64,000 nucleotides of DNA from Hyphomicrobium sp. ghe19 (GCF_902712875.1 NZ_LR743509.1:992001-1056000); one strand, 5' to 3'. Positions 53,887-63,671 are shown, numbered from the stretch's first letter. Program-made: numbers and translations. The notes: a model not told the origin generated them from the letters alone.

Positions 53887-55221
53887 CTAGACCGCGGACG
53901 AATAGCGCGTTTCAGAGTCGAGATAAGTATCGAAGCACGCCGCAATGCTTCTCACAAATGGCTGGCCGCGGGGTGTCACTACGAAACCGCTGTCGTCCTT
54001 CACTAGAAGACCTGCGGTGTCTGCCTCGACCATCTCTCGGCCTTCCAGAATGACGCGCGATGCTACCGCTCCGAAGCGCTCGCGGATGTCGGATTCGGAA
54101 AAGCGGAAGTCGCACATCAATTTCGCGATGACGTAGCGTCGAACGCAATCTTCGTCCGTCAGCTTGACGCCTCTTGTCGTGGCGAACCCCGTCGCGGCAA
54201 TACGCTCTTCATATTCGGCCGGAGACGACACGTTCTGAAAATAGGCGCTGCCGAGGCTGGAGATGGCCGACGCCCCGATGCCGACAAGGGTTTCCGACGT
54301 ATCTGTCGTATATCCTTGAAAGTTGCGGCGAACGGGTCCGCGCGCCAAGGGATCGTCCTTCATGGCGTAATGATCGATGCCGACCTGGACGTATCCGGCG
54401 GCGTTGAGGATGCGCGCGGCTCTTTGGGACTGGGCAAAGCGTTCGACGCTGTCGGGGAGCGTCTTGGAATCAATAATCGATTGGTGTGCGAAGCGCGTTG
54501 GCAGGTGTGCATATCCAAATAGCGCGACCCGATTTGGCCGCAGCGAAATAACCTGCTCGACGGTCGACTCTATTCCAGATCGGGTCTGCAGCGGCAATCC
54601 ATAGACGAGATCGACGTTGATCTTGTCGATCCCTGCATCCCGCAAACTCTCTATGCAGGCCGACGTCACTTCGAACGACTGCAGCCGATTGATGGCGGCC
54701 TGAACAGCAGGGTCGAAATCCTGGACCCCAATCGATACACGATTGACGCCTGCGCGCTTCAGCGCCCGCGCAAGAGAATCGCTTGACTCGCGCGGGTCGA
54801 TCTCGACGGCGAATTCGGCGTTGGCCTCAATCTCGAAAGAGTCACGAATGCGCGTAGCCAATGCCAAAATCTGATCGCCGGTCAGGATGTTGGGCGAGCC
54901 GCCGCCCCAATGCATATATGAAATCTTGTGCTTGGCGAGCCCAAGCCGTGCGAGGGCCAGCAATTCGGCTTCGAGCGCTTTCAAATAGCGGACGACCGGC
55001 TCCTTGGTGCGCGCAACCTTCATATTGCAGCCGCAGTACCAGCACAGCTTCTTGCAGAACGGCACATGCACGTAGAGCGAAAACGGCGTGTCGTCCGCCA
55101 ATTTGGTCAGAGCTGCTGCGAAGTCCTGAGCGCCGACCGTATTGCGAAACTGAGCGGCGGTCGGATAGCTCGTATATCGTGGAACGGGAGTGCTCATGCG
55201 GCGCACGAAATCTGGAGACAT
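53887..55221 (-). CDS. hemN: Oxygen-independent coproporphyrinogen III oxidase HemN
   Basis: 444 aa radical-SAM enzyme that makes protoporphyrinogen for haem under low oxygen. The [4Fe-4S] motif is Cys56-x3-Cys60-x2-Cys63 (CKKLCWYC) followed by Cys65, as in E. coli HemN (which also has the extra Cys). MHWGGGSPN and the N-terminal MSPDFVRRMSTPVPRYTSYP agree. ATG at 55221. It starts 5 bp after the hemerythrin stop, forming a two-gene operon divergent from ccoN. Low-oxygen expression fits the FixK/FNR box upstream. Confidence 0.95.
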   Translation of the reverse strand: MSPDFVRRMSTPVPRYTSYPTAAQFRNTVGAQDFAAALTKLADDTPFSLYVHVPFCKKLCWYCGCNMKVARTKEPVVRYLKALEAELLALARLGLAKHKISYMHWGGGSPNILTGDQILALATRIRDSFEIEANAEFAVEIDPRESSDSLARALKRAGVNRVSIGVQDFDPAVQAAINRLQSFEVTSACIESLRDAGIDKINVDLVYGLPLQTRSGIESTVEQVISLRPNRVALFGYAHLPTRFAHQSIIDSKTLPDSVERFAQSQRAARILNAAGYVQVGIDHYAMKDDPLARGPVRRNFQGYTTDTSETLVGIGASAISSLGSAYFQNVSSPAEYEERIAATGFATTRGVKLTDEDCVRRYVIAKLMCDFRFSESDIRERFGAVASRVILEGREMVEADTAGLLVKDDSGFVVTPRGQPFVRSIAACFDTYLDSETRYSSAV

Positions 55222-55225
55222 CCCG

Positions 55226-55858
55226 CTATTTCTCCTGTCCGAGCGAGGAGGGGCATTTGATGCAGATTGACGATGACGATGTGCCGGCTCTGAGCGTCAG
55301 CAGCGGAATTCTGATGCAACGGGGATGGTCGCTCGTCATGATCCATTCCTGAAGGCGTGCGAGGTCTTCAACGGTCAGCGCTTTGCGGGCGGCTGGCAAA
55401 ACGACGCTTTCTTCCCATGCGATATGGTCGCGCTGGTTTTCCAAATAACCGCGAAGAATGTCGCCGAGCGTCTCCGGATTCTGTGGAGCGCTGCTTTGCA
55501 TCGCGTTCGTTAGCGCCTCGACAAGTTCGTCTGCGATGTCTTGGTTGCAGTCGTGTTGCTGGCTGAGGGACGCCAGTGCCTGAACGACAGTGTCGTTCGG
55601 CGACAGCCGCCCTTTGAGAATCGGGAAAAGCGCGTCTTCCTCGAATTTCGTGTGCGCTTTCACGCTTCCCTTCAGAATAGAGATCGCGATCACTGCCAAC
55701 GCTGGCTCGAGCTTGGCCGGCAGGCTATCGGCGATACTTTCCAGAAGAGCGCACAACTCCAACTGCAGGGCGTGCTCTTCCTCAATAATCTCCAGGGGAT
55801 GTGGCGTCCGGCAGACGCCAGAATCATCGAGTCGATTTGCGGGTCTGGCATCCGTCAT
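55226..55858 (-). CDS. Hemerythrin-domain protein
   Basis: 210 aa. A hemerythrin/HHE fold with candidate di-iron ligands: HPLEIIEEEH, HTKFEED, QQHD and DHIAWEE. The C-terminal ~35 residues are Cys-containing (PRCIRIPLLTL, CIKCPSS), an unusual tail. It could sense oxygen, nitric oxide or iron or protect HemN. The ATG at 55858 (MTDARPANR) has gaggggg upstream. It is first in the leftward pair with hemN; its promoter faces the ccoN promoter. Confidence 0.87.
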   Translation of the reverse strand: MTDARPANRLDDSGVCRTPHPLEIIEEEHALQLELCALLESIADSLPAKLEPALAVIAISILKGSVKAHTKFEEDALFPILKGRLSPNDTVVQALASLSQQHDCNQDIADELVEALTNAMQSSAPQNPETLGDILRGYLENQRDHIAWEESVVLPAARKALTVEDLARLQEWIMTSDHPRCIRIPLLTLRAGTSSSSICIKCPSSLGQEK

Positions 55859-55933
55859 GAGTGAACCCCCTCGAAAAACGTGAGGCCGCATTTCAGCGAT
55901 GCGGTATTTCTAGCGCCGCCCTCCGTTTCGAAC

Positions 55934-55947
55934 ATGACTTAGATCAA
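55934..55947. promoter_or_regulatory. FixK/FNR-like box between divergent hemerythrin-hemN and ccoN
   Basis: ATGAC-ttag-ATCAA, matching 8/10 positions of the FNR consensus TTGAT-N4-ATCAA and 7/8 of the FixK2 consensus TTGA-N6-TCAA. It is centred 76 bp from the hemerythrin ATG side and 64 bp from the ccoN TTG, and a ttatcc -10-like sequence (55964-55969) follows at class II promoter distance for ccoN. Likely activates cbb3 oxidase, and perhaps hemN, at low oxygen. Confidence 0.55.
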
Positions 55948-56004
55948 GGTTGTCGGCTGCCCGTTATCCGATTGTGCGTCCCGTATTGGGATGGGGAGGC
56001 AGCT

Positions 56005-57669
56005 TTGCAGGACGTATTGGACGAGCGCTCTGGGCTCAGCGATACGCTGGCGCTGATAAGCGCGGTCATCATCGGCGCGGTCGGTCTTGTGTTCGCGCTT
56101 GCTGGAGAGGAGGAGATCCTTCGGCTCCATGGGCTCATGGTGTTGGCTTCGGCGGTAGCGGCCGGCTTCTACGTTGCAACGCATCCGACGAACCTCCGAC
56201 AGGAGAAGCGTTCCGGCTACTTCGACGGTCCGATTCGCGTTGCGACGGTCGCGTGCGTTTTCTGGGGTGTCGTCGGATTTCTCGTTGGCGACATCCTCGC
56301 TTGGCAACTTTCGTTTCCGGCGCTGAACCTTGATTTGCCGTGGACCAATTTCGGGCGCCTGCGGCCCGTTCACACCTCGGCCGTTATTTTCGCGTTCGGC
56401 GGCAATGCTCTCATCGCGACCTCACTTTATGTCGTTCAGCGGACGAGCCAAGCACGGCTCCCAGGCAAATGGGCGCCGTGGTTCGTCGTCTGGGGGTATC
56501 AGCTTTTCATCGTCATCGCGGCGACCGGCTACTTGATGGGTGTGACGCAAGGGAAGGAGTATGCGGAGCCCGAATGGTACACCGACATATTGCTGACGGT
56601 CGTATGGGTCGCCTATCTCCTCGTATTTCTCGGTACGCTGAAGGGTCGCCAAGAGCCGCACATCTACGTCGCGAACTGGTTCTTCCTGGGCTTCATTGTC
56701 ACCGTCGCGATGCTGCACATCGTCAATAACCTGGCGCTGCCCGTGTCGTTTCTCGGAACGCTGAGCTATCCGCTCTTTCCCGGTGTTCAGGGCGCCATGA
56801 CGCAATGGTGGTACGGGCACAACGCCGTTGGCTTCTTTCTGACTGCCGGGTTTCTCGGCATTATGTACTACTTCATTCCGAAGCGCGCCGAACGGCCGGT
56901 CTATTCCTATCGCTTGTCGATCGTGCACTTCTGGTCGCTGATCTTCCTCTACATCTGGGCGGGACCGCACCACCTCCACTACACCGCGCTTCCCGAATGG
57001 GCGCAGACGCTCGGTATGACGTTCTCGATCATGCTTTGGATGCCGTCGTGGGGAGGAATGATCAACGGCCTCATGACGCTTTCCGGTGCGTGGGACAAGC
57101 TCAGAACTGATCCAGTCATTCGTCTGCTCGTCGTCAGCGTGGCGTTCTACGGAATGTCGACGTTCGAAGGGCCGCTGATGTCCATCAAGGAAGTCAACTC
57201 GCTTTCGCATTACACAGATTGGACGATCGGACACGTCCATTCCGGCGCGCTCGGCTGGGTTGGCATGATCTCGTTCGGCGCCGTCTACTGTCTGGTGCCA
57301 TGGCTGTGGAAGCGGCAAGGCCTGTACTCGATGAAGCTCGTCGAGTGGCACTTCTGGCTCGCGATGATCGGCATCGTTCTCTACATCTCGTCGATGTGGG
57401 TTGCGGGGATTACGCAGGGGCTCATGTGGCGTGCCTACGACCGCCTCGGCTTCCTCAAATACTCGTTCATCGAAACCGTCGAGGCGATGCACTGGCCGTA
57501 TGTCATTCGCGCGGCCGGTGGTGCGCTGTTCCTGCTCGGCGGGTTGATCATGGCCTACAACGTCTGGCGCACGATCCGGGGCGATCAACCGGTCGACGTC
57601 CGTGATCAGCCGACGGTCGCGGCAGCGCCTGAGCTGCGTCCCGGCGTCGTCGCAATGCCAGCCGAATAA
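56005..57669 (+). CDS. ccoN: cbb3-type cytochrome c oxidase subunit I
   Basis: 554 aa, 12-TM catalytic subunit carrying haem b and the haem b3-CuB oxygen site. Histidine ligand regions are visible: [46 protein letters not shown] and [14 protein letters not shown]. The start is TTG at 56005 with an ideal ggggagg five bases upstream. The frame is open to GTG 55861, but that would place the FixK box inside the gene and add 48 unlike residues. First gene of the ccoNOQP-ccoGHIS chain. Confidence 0.95.
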   Translation: MQDVLDERSGLSDTLALISAVIIGAVGLVFALAGEEEILRLHGLMVLASAVAAGFYVATHPTNLRQEKRSGYFDGPIRVATVACVFWGVVGFLVGDILAWQLSFPALNLDLPWTNFGRLRPVHTSAVIFAFGGNALIATSLYVVQRTSQARLPGKWAPWFVVWGYQLFIVIAATGYLMGVTQGKEYAEPEWYTDILLTVVWVAYLLVFLGTLKGRQEPHIYVANWFFLGFIVTVAMLHIVNNLALPVSFLGTLSYPLFPGVQGAMTQWWYGHNAVGFFLTAGFLGIMYYFIPKRAERPVYSYRLSIVHFWSLIFLYIWAGPHHLHYTALPEWAQTLGMTFSIMLWMPSWGGMINGLMTLSGAWDKLRTDPVIRLLVVSVAFYGMSTFEGPLMSIKEVNSLSHYTDWTIGHVHSGALGWVGMISFGAVYCLVPWLWKRQGLYSMKLVEWHFWLAMIGIVLYISSMWVAGITQGLMWRAYDRLGFLKYSFIETVEAMHWPYVIRAAGGALFLLGGLIMAYNVWRTIRGDQPVDVRDQPTVAAAPELRPGVVAMPAE

Positions 57670-57683
57670 CAGGAGCGACAGTC

Positions 57684-58421
57684 GTGAATCACGCCATTTT
57701 TGAGCGAAACTCGATTATACTTCTGATCGGTGCGCTGATTGTCGTTTCGATCGGCGGCATCGTCGAGATCGCGCCGCTGTTCTACGTGCAGTCGACGATC
57801 GAGAAGGTGCAGGGCATGCGGCCCTATTCGCCGCTCGAGCTTGCCGGCCGCGACATCTACGTGCGCGAGGGCTGCTACAACTGTCACAGCCAAATGATCC
57901 GCTCGCTGCGTGACGAGGTCGAGCGCTACGGCCACTACTCTCTGGCTGCGGAAAGCATGTACGACCATCCGTTCCAGTGGGGTTCGAAGCGAACGGGGCC
58001 GGATCTTGCGCGCGTCGGCGGCAAGTATTCGGACGCCTGGCATGTCGAGCATATGCGCGATCCGCGGTCGGTCGTGCCTGCTTCCATCATGCCGGGCTAT
58101 GGGTTTCTCGACCGCACGCTTCTCGATTACTCGAACATTTCGAAGCGCATGAAGGCGTTGAAGGACCTTGGCGTTCCTTATAGCGACGAAATGATTGCGG
58201 ATGCGGGTAAGGATGTCGTCGCGCAGATATCGCCCGACACCAAAGAAGCAAAGGCGCTCGTCGCGCGCTACCCGAAGGCGCAGGTGCGTAAGTTCGATGG
58301 TCAGTCGCCGGGGGAGAACGTCGAGCCCACGGAACTCGATGCCGTCATCGCCTATCTGCAAATGCTCGGCACGCTCGTCGACTTCACGAAGTTCGACGCG
58401 AGTGGTCCAAACCTTCGATAA
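57684..58421 (+). CDS. ccoO: cbb3-type cytochrome c oxidase subunit II (mono-haem)
   Basis: 245 aa membrane-anchored monohaem cytochrome c subunit. One N-terminal TM helix ([20 protein letters not shown]) precedes the periplasmic domain with CYNCH (64-68), and the Met ligand region SIMPGYGFL. It passes electrons to CcoN. The GTG at 57684 has aggag upstream. The 15 bp gap from ccoN and the shared direction mark one operon. Confidence 0.95.
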   Translation: MNHAIFERNSIILLIGALIVVSIGGIVEIAPLFYVQSTIEKVQGMRPYSPLELAGRDIYVREGCYNCHSQMIRSLRDEVERYGHYSLAAESMYDHPFQWGSKRTGPDLARVGGKYSDAWHVEHMRDPRSVVPASIMPGYGFLDRTLLDYSNISKRMKALKDLGVPYSDEMIADAGKDVVAQISPDTKEAKALVARYPKAQVRKFDGQSPGENVEPTELDAVIAYLQMLGTLVDFTKFDASGPNLR

Positions 58422-58434
58422 GGGGAGTTCGGCC

Positions 58435-58611
58435 TTGGCCTACGAAGACATTCAAATGGTCACGCAGATTGTGTCGCTCGCTATTTTTGCCAGCATCATG
58501 GTCGCGGCATACATCTACGCCTTTCGCAGAAGCAACAAAGCCAAGTTCGTGGCGGCTTCGGAAATCCCGTTTCGCGCCGATATGCTCCCGGCCGATGAGG
58601 ATAAACGATGA
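58435..58611 (+). CDS. ccoQ: cbb3-type cytochrome c oxidase subunit IV
   Basis: 58 aa with one TM helix (IVSLAIFASIMVAAYIYAF) and a short polar tail (SNKAKFVAASEIPF). CcoQ stabilises the CcoP-core interaction. The start is TTG at 58435 with aggggag upstream. Its TGA overlaps the ccoP ATG (ATGA, 58608-58611). Length and position between ccoO and ccoP are typical. Confidence 0.9.
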   Translation: MAYEDIQMVTQIVSLAIFASIMVAAYIYAFRRSNKAKFVAASEIPFRADMLPADEDKR

Positions 58612-59531
58612 GCCATCACAAAAAAATCGACGAAGTGACAGGTGTCGAGACGACCGGACATGTTTGGGATGGCGACATCTACGAGCTCAATAAGCCGCTG
58701 CCCAGATGGTGGCTCTATACCTTCTATGTCTCGATCGTGTGGGCCATCGGGTATTGGATCGTGTATCCCGCGTGGCCGACGATCAACGGCTACACGAAAG
58801 GCGTACTGAACTACAGCCAGCGCGATCAGGTGCAGCGAGATATCGAGGCGTGGAAATCAGGCCATGCGAAATATCGCACGCAGATCGCCGAGATGCCGCT
58901 CGCCGATATTCGCAAGAACGACGAGCTGTTTCAGTTCTCGATTGCGGGCGGTGCGGCGCTGTTCGGCGAGAATTGCGCCGGTTGCCACGGGCGCGGGGCG
59001 CAGGGCGGCATCGGCTATCCCAACCTCAACGATGACGATTGGCTTTGGGGCGGCGATCTCGAAAAAATCCATACGACCATCTCCTTCGGCATAAGAAACG
59101 GCAATCCGAACGCACACGACAGCTCGATGCCCCACTTCGGAACCGACAAGATTCTCGATGAGGCGCAGATCCGAGACGCCGCAAATTTCGTCCGCTCGTT
59201 CTCGCATCTCGACGTCGATCAAGAAGCGGCAAAGAGAGGCGCGCAGATTTTTGCCGACAACTGTGCCGCGTGCCACGGCGATCACGGCAAAGGCAATCAG
59301 GATATGGGCGCGCCCAACCTGACGGACGCCATTTGGCTTTACGGAAGCTCGCAAGAGGCTGTGATGCAGAGCATCCGAACCGGCCGTGGTGGCGCGATGC
59401 CGGCGTGGTCCGAGCGTCTCGATCCGGTCGCGGTAAAAATGCTGACGCTCTTTGTCTATTCCCTCGGTGGAGGGCAAGCTGATGCTGCGAGTGCCTCCGC
59501 TCCCGCGGCAGGCGCGGACAAGCCGAAATGA
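58608..59531 (+). CDS. ccoP: cbb3-type cytochrome c oxidase subunit III (di-haem)
   Basis: 307 aa. An N-terminal TM helix (WWLYTFYVSIVWAIGYWIVYP) precedes two c-type haem domains with CAGCH (123-127) and CAACH (219-223). Met ligands SMPHF and AMPAW are in place. It receives electrons from soluble cytochrome c and passes them to CcoO. ATG at 58608 overlaps ccoQ, and the stop overlaps ccoG by 4 bp. The last ~25 residues are Ala/Ser/Pro-rich. Confidence 0.95.
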   Translation: MSHHKKIDEVTGVETTGHVWDGDIYELNKPLPRWWLYTFYVSIVWAIGYWIVYPAWPTINGYTKGVLNYSQRDQVQRDIEAWKSGHAKYRTQIAEMPLADIRKNDELFQFSIAGGAALFGENCAGCHGRGAQGGIGYPNLNDDDWLWGGDLEKIHTTISFGIRNGNPNAHDSSMPHFGTDKILDEAQIRDAANFVRSFSHLDVDQEAAKRGAQIFADNCAACHGDHGKGNQDMGAPNLTDAIWLYGSSQEAVMQSIRTGRGGAMPAWSERLDPVAVKMLTLFVYSLGGGQADAASASAPAAGADKPK

Positions 59532-61006
59532 ACACGATGGACCGACCGAATAAGTTTCTGACCGGAGGAGACGAGGGGCGGCCAACGCCGCCGCCTCCGC
59601 GGCAGTCGGACTACGTGCCGCGAAAGAAAATCTATCCAAAGCGTGCGCACGGACCCTTTCGCGGCATCAAGTGGATCGTGATGGCGGTTACGCTCGCCAT
59701 CTACTACGTCGTGCCGTGGTTGCGGTGGAATCGCGGGGAGGGCTTGCCGGATCAGGCCATCCTGTTCGACTTCGCCAATCAGCGCCTGTTGTTCGGTCCC
59801 ATCGAAATCTGGGCGCAAGAATTCTACTACGTCACCGGGCTCCTTGTTCTCGGAGCGCTGGCCCTCTTTCTCGTCACCTCGATCGCCGGCCGGATGTGGT
59901 GCGGATACGCTTGCCCGCAAACGGTCTGGACGGACCTGATGATTGCCGTCGAGCGTTTCTGGCAAGGCGATCGCAATGCGCAGTTGCGCCTCGATGCCCA
60001 GCCGTGGACATTCGAAAAGATCTGGAAGAAATCGATAACTCATCTGTCGTGGCTGGCGATTGCTGTCGCAACGGGCGGTGCGCTCGTCTTCTATTTCGGT
60101 GATGCGCCGACACTTGCCATTGAACTGATGCACGGTACGGCACCGACCGTCGCCTATTTCTTCCTTGGACTGTTCACGCTGACGACTTATCTGCTTGGTG
60201 GGCTCGCCCGTGAGCAGGTCTGCATTTACATGTGTCCTTGGCCACGCATTCAGGGCGCGATGGTCGATCGCGATTCGCTTCTCATTTCCTATCGCGAGCT
60301 TCGGGGCGAGCCGCGCGGCGCCCACAAGACGGGCACGACGTGGGATGGCCGCGGCGATTGCATCGACTGCAAGGCCTGCGTTGCGGTCTGTCCGATGGGC
60401 ATCGACATTCGCGACGGATCGCAGCTCGAATGTATCCAGTGTGCGCTCTGCATCGATGCGTGCAACGAGATCATGGATCGCGTCGGCCGGCCGCGCGAAC
60501 TCATCGCCTATACGACTATCGGCAACCTTTCCAACGCCACGAGCTCGCCGCGCGAGGGCTGGCGGATCATACGTCCGCGTACGATCCTTTATTCGGCGAT
60601 GATCACGCTTGTGACGTCTCTTATGGGATGGTCGCTGCTCAATCGTGCCGACTTCGAGTTCACTGTCATCCAGGATCGCAATCCGTTTTTCGTCGTGTTA
60701 AGCGACGGCGGACTGCGCAACGGCTACATGATCAAGATCGCGAACAAGGTCGAGCGGGCACGGCACTTCAAATTGCGCTTCATTGGGCCGGTCGAGCTTC
60801 AGCCGAAGTTCGTGGAGTTCGACGGCACGGACCCGATGATTGAAGTCGGCCCATCGGAAGTCAGAGCCGTCAAAGTCTTCCTCATGGTCTCGGGCGCCCA
60901 AAGGAAAGAACTGAGGTCTGATGCCGAGCCCGTGACGATCGAACTCCAGGATTTGGAGAGCGGCGAGACGGCATCACGCGCCACGACATTCAGGAGTCCG
61001 TCATGA
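59528..61006 (+). CDS. ccoG: cbb3 oxidase assembly protein CcoG (FixG)
   Basis: 492 aa, with several N-terminal TM helices and a cytoplasmic ferredoxin-like region. Fe-S cysteines are visible: WCGYACPQTVW, YMCPWPRIQ, CIDCKACVAVCPMG and CIQCALCIDACNEIM. CcoG reduces Cu(II) to Cu(I) for oxidase maturation. The C-terminal ~110 residues form a FixG-type immunoglobulin-like domain. ATG at 59528 overlaps ccoP, and ccoH begins at 61003 overlapping its end. Confidence 0.95.
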   Translation: MNTMDRPNKFLTGGDEGRPTPPPPRQSDYVPRKKIYPKRAHGPFRGIKWIVMAVTLAIYYVVPWLRWNRGEGLPDQAILFDFANQRLLFGPIEIWAQEFYYVTGLLVLGALALFLVTSIAGRMWCGYACPQTVWTDLMIAVERFWQGDRNAQLRLDAQPWTFEKIWKKSITHLSWLAIAVATGGALVFYFGDAPTLAIELMHGTAPTVAYFFLGLFTLTTYLLGGLAREQVCIYMCPWPRIQGAMVDRDSLLISYRELRGEPRGAHKTGTTWDGRGDCIDCKACVAVCPMGIDIRDGSQLECIQCALCIDACNEIMDRVGRPRELIAYTTIGNLSNATSSPREGWRIIRPRTILYSAMITLVTSLMGWSLLNRADFEFTVIQDRNPFFVVLSDGGLRNGYMIKIANKVERARHFKLRFIGPVELQPKFVEFDGTDPMIEVGPSEVRAVKVFLMVSGAQRKELRSDAEPVTIELQDLESGETASRATTFRSPS

Positions 61007-61491
61007 GCGTTGCAGTATCGAAAGGTTCGCTTCGCGGGTGGCATGTCTTCGCTATGCTGGCCGGGTTCTTTTTGACCGTGGCGGCCGTGGATGCGGTTTT
61101 GATCACCAAAGCCGTCTTCACGTTCAGCGGCGACACCGCCGACGCCTATCGCAAAGGCGTGGCCTACAATCGCACGCTCCAGGAAGAAGCGGATCAGAAC
61201 CGGCTCGGGTGGCATGAGAGCCGGACGCTCGATTCCAAGACCGGCCGCCTTGCAATTGCTTTGACGGATGAGAACCGGCAACCCATCGACGGGTTGCTCG
61301 TGAAGGCGGAAATCGGTCGCGCGACAACGGACATATTCGATCGCCGTTTTGACTTGGTGCCCACGGGGAACGGGACTTACGCCGCCGACATTCCAGGACT
61401 TTCGGAAGGCACGTGGACGCTTTCCGTCACCGCTGCGGAGAAGGACAAGGTCGTTTACAGATCGAGGGAACGGATATGGAAGCAGCCCTAG
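61003..61491 (+). CDS. ccoH: FixH-family cbb3 assembly protein
   Basis: 162 aa with one N-terminal TM helix (VFAMLAGFFLTVAAVDAVLI) and a periplasmic Ig-like FixH domain (NRLGWHESRTLDSKTGRLAI). CcoH/FixH helps CcoN and CcoP assembly. ATG at 61003 overlaps ccoG by 4 bp, and its 3' end overlaps ccoI by 16 bp, consistent with translational coupling. Confidence 0.93.
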   Translation: MSVAVSKGSLRGWHVFAMLAGFFLTVAAVDAVLITKAVFTFSGDTADAYRKGVAYNRTLQEEADQNRLGWHESRTLDSKTGRLAIALTDENRQPIDGLLVKAEIGRATTDIFDRRFDLVPTGNGTYAADIPGLSEGTWTLSVTAAEKDKVVYRSRERIWKQP

Positions 61492-63671
61492 ACGCCGGGC
61501 TCGCCGCGCAGGCGCCGGGCGTAGAGGCGCGGCAGACCATCGTGCTTTCGGTCCCGGGCATCGTTTGTGGGAACTGCATCCGTTCGGTTGAAAATACGCT
61601 GCGCGCGCTGCGTGGCGTCGAGGCGGCCCGCGCGAACCTGACGACCAAGCGCGTAACCGTCGTGGTCGACCCGTCTCTCAGCTCTACGATCGACCTGACG
61701 GCGGCTCTCGAGCAAGCTGGATTTCGGGCTTCGGCCCTGATCGCGAATGCAGAGACTGAGCAGGCCGCGCGTGTGAGCGAGCTTCTCCCTCGTCTCGGTG
61801 TTGCCGGTTTTGCGGCCGGGAACATCATGATGCTTTCCGTGGCGGTCTGGTCCGGAGAGGTCAGCGACATGGACAGTTCCCTCATGGATCTGTTCCATTG
61901 GGTATCGGCGCTCATCGCGCTGCCGGCCGTCGCTTACGCGGGTCAACCCTTCTTCAAGTCGGCATTTGCGGCACTGAGATCCCGGCGCCTCAACATGGAT
62001 GTGCCTATTTCGCTCGGCGTGCTGCTGGCGACGGGCATGAGTCTGTTTCAGACAATGCGCGGTTCGGAGCAGATCTACTTCGATGCGGCGACGACACTCT
62101 TGTTCTTTTTGCTGATCGGCAGAGTGCTTGATGAACGCATGCGGATCAAGGCGCGCGGAGCGGCCGAGAACCTGATGGGGCTCAGGGCGACGAACGCGAC
62201 ACTCGTCGCCCCGGATCAATCAACCAAGCTCGTGCTTGCGAGCACGCTCAAGCCGGGCATGATCATCGCCGTCGCCGCGGGCGAGCGCGTTGCTGGTGAC
62301 GGGCAGGTGATCTCCGGCCAGAGCGATATCGACGAGAGTCTGATCAGCGGCGAAACGCGGCCGCGTGCCGTTTCCATCGGCGATAACGTTTATGCGGGGA
62401 CGATCAATTGTGCCGGCACCCTGCGCGTGCGCATTACTGCCGCGGAAGACAGCACTCTCCTGAGCGAAATCGGCCGCTTGATGCTCAACGCCGAGCAAAG
62501 CCGCGGTCGTTATGTCCGGCTTGCCGATCGCGCCTCGCAGATTTACGCGCCCGCAGTCCATGTGCTCGGACTGCTCACGTTCGCCGCATGGATGATGGTC
62601 GGCGCACCGTGGGATCAATCTCTCACGCACGCGATCGCCGTTCTCATCATTACGTGCCCGTGCGCCTTGGCTCTCGCCGTGCCCGCCGTGCAGGTCGCTG
62701 CGATGAGCCGTCTGTTCAGCAAAGGCGTAATTGTCAAAGCTCCTGACGGGCTCGAACGTCTCGCCGAAATCGATTGCGTCGTTTTCGACAAGACGGGAAC
62801 TCTGACGACGGGAGAGTTGCGGCTCGAGACGAGCGATGGTGTCGATGTGACTTCACTGGGCCGGGCAGGGTCTATTGCAGGGATGAGCATGCATCCCTTC
62901 GCGCAAGCGTTGGCCAAGGCTGCACGTGCGGAGGGCATTCAAACGCGCGCCGTTGAGGGCGTCGAAGAAGTTCCGGGTTCGGGGCTCGTCACGACGTCAA
63001 TGGGCTTCGAGGAGAAGGTCGGGTCGGCCGCCTGGGCCGGTGTCGAGGATCGCAACGCGTCGATCTGGTACGCGGCCGAATGCAAACCCGCTGTCGGCTT
63101 CAACTTCGTGGATGAACTACGGACGGACGCGGCCGCGTGCGTTTCTGAACTCCGGCGCGCAGGATATCTCGTTAGGTTGTTATCCGGAGACCGGCGCGCC
63201 GCCGTCGCGCAAACGGCTACGGCTTGCGGGATCAAGGATTGGACTGCCGAGGTTCGTCCAGACCAGAAGCTGGAGGCGATCGAAATCTTGAAGGCGCGAG
63301 GATACAAGACGCTGATGGTCGGCGACGGTCTCAACGATGCGCCGGCGCTTGCTGCCGGACATGCCTCGTTGTCACCGGCATCCGCCATCGACATCGCGCA
63401 GACAACGGCGGACGCCGTTTTTCAAGGCGAGGTTCTTCGGCCGGTCATAGAGACGCTGTCGGTCGCCAAGGCTGCACGCCGCTTAGCGTTGCAGAACTTT
63501 GCGATCGCAATTCTCTACAATTCGATTTTCGTGCCGCTCGCGATGGCGGGCTACGTGACGCCTTTGATTGCCGCGCTCGCCATGTCGGGATCGTCGATCA
63601 TGGTCACGGCAAACGCGCTTCGTCTTCGCACGAAGGCCTTGCGCCTTCCAAACGTCGGAGCATCGGCATGA
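61476..63671 (+). CDS. ccoI: cbb3-type copper-transporting P1B ATPase CcoI (FixI)
   Basis: 731 aa. The N-terminal heavy-metal domain has VCGNC (31-34 CxxC). The ATPase core has the CPC motif at 394-396 (ITCPCALALA), phosphorylation Asp438 in DKTGTLTTGE, and GDGLNDAPALA. It supplies Cu(I) to the oxidase CuB site. Start ATG 61476 follows agggaa; a frame open to 61413 overlaps FixH and lacks the CxxC-type N-terminus. The stop is shared with ccoS (ATGA). Confidence 0.95.
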   Translation: MEAALDAGLAAQAPGVEARQTIVLSVPGIVCGNCIRSVENTLRALRGVEAARANLTTKRVTVVVDPSLSSTIDLTAALEQAGFRASALIANAETEQAARVSELLPRLGVAGFAAGNIMMLSVAVWSGEVSDMDSSLMDLFHWVSALIALPAVAYAGQPFFKSAFAALRSRRLNMDVPISLGVLLATGMSLFQTMRGSEQIYFDAATTLLFFLLIGRVLDERMRIKARGAAENLMGLRATNATLVAPDQSTKLVLASTLKPGMIIAVAAGERVAGDGQVISGQSDIDESLISGETRPRAVSIGDNVYAGTINCAGTLRVRITAAEDSTLLSEIGRLMLNAEQSRGRYVRLADRASQIYAPAVHVLGLLTFAAWMMVGAPWDQSLTHAIAVLIITCPCALALAVPAVQVAAMSRLFSKGVIVKAPDGLERLAEIDCVVFDKTGTLTTGELRLETSDGVDVTSLGRAGSIAGMSMHPFAQALAKAARAEGIQTRAVEGVEEVPGSGLVTTSMGFEEKVGSAAWAGVEDRNASIWYAAECKPAVGFNFVDELRTDAAACVSELRRAGYLVRLLSGDRRAAVAQTATACGIKDWTAEVRPDQKLEAIEILKARGYKTLMVGDGLNDAPALAAGHASLSPASAIDIAQTTADAVFQGEVLRPVIETLSVAKAARRLALQNFAIAILYNSIFVPLAMAGYVTPLIAALAMSGSSIMVTANALRLRTKALRLPNVGASA

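Noticed and set aside
56422..57588. 388-codon frame antisense to ccoN
   Set aside because: Antisense shadow of CcoN with Arg/His/Asp-rich, non-protein-like composition.
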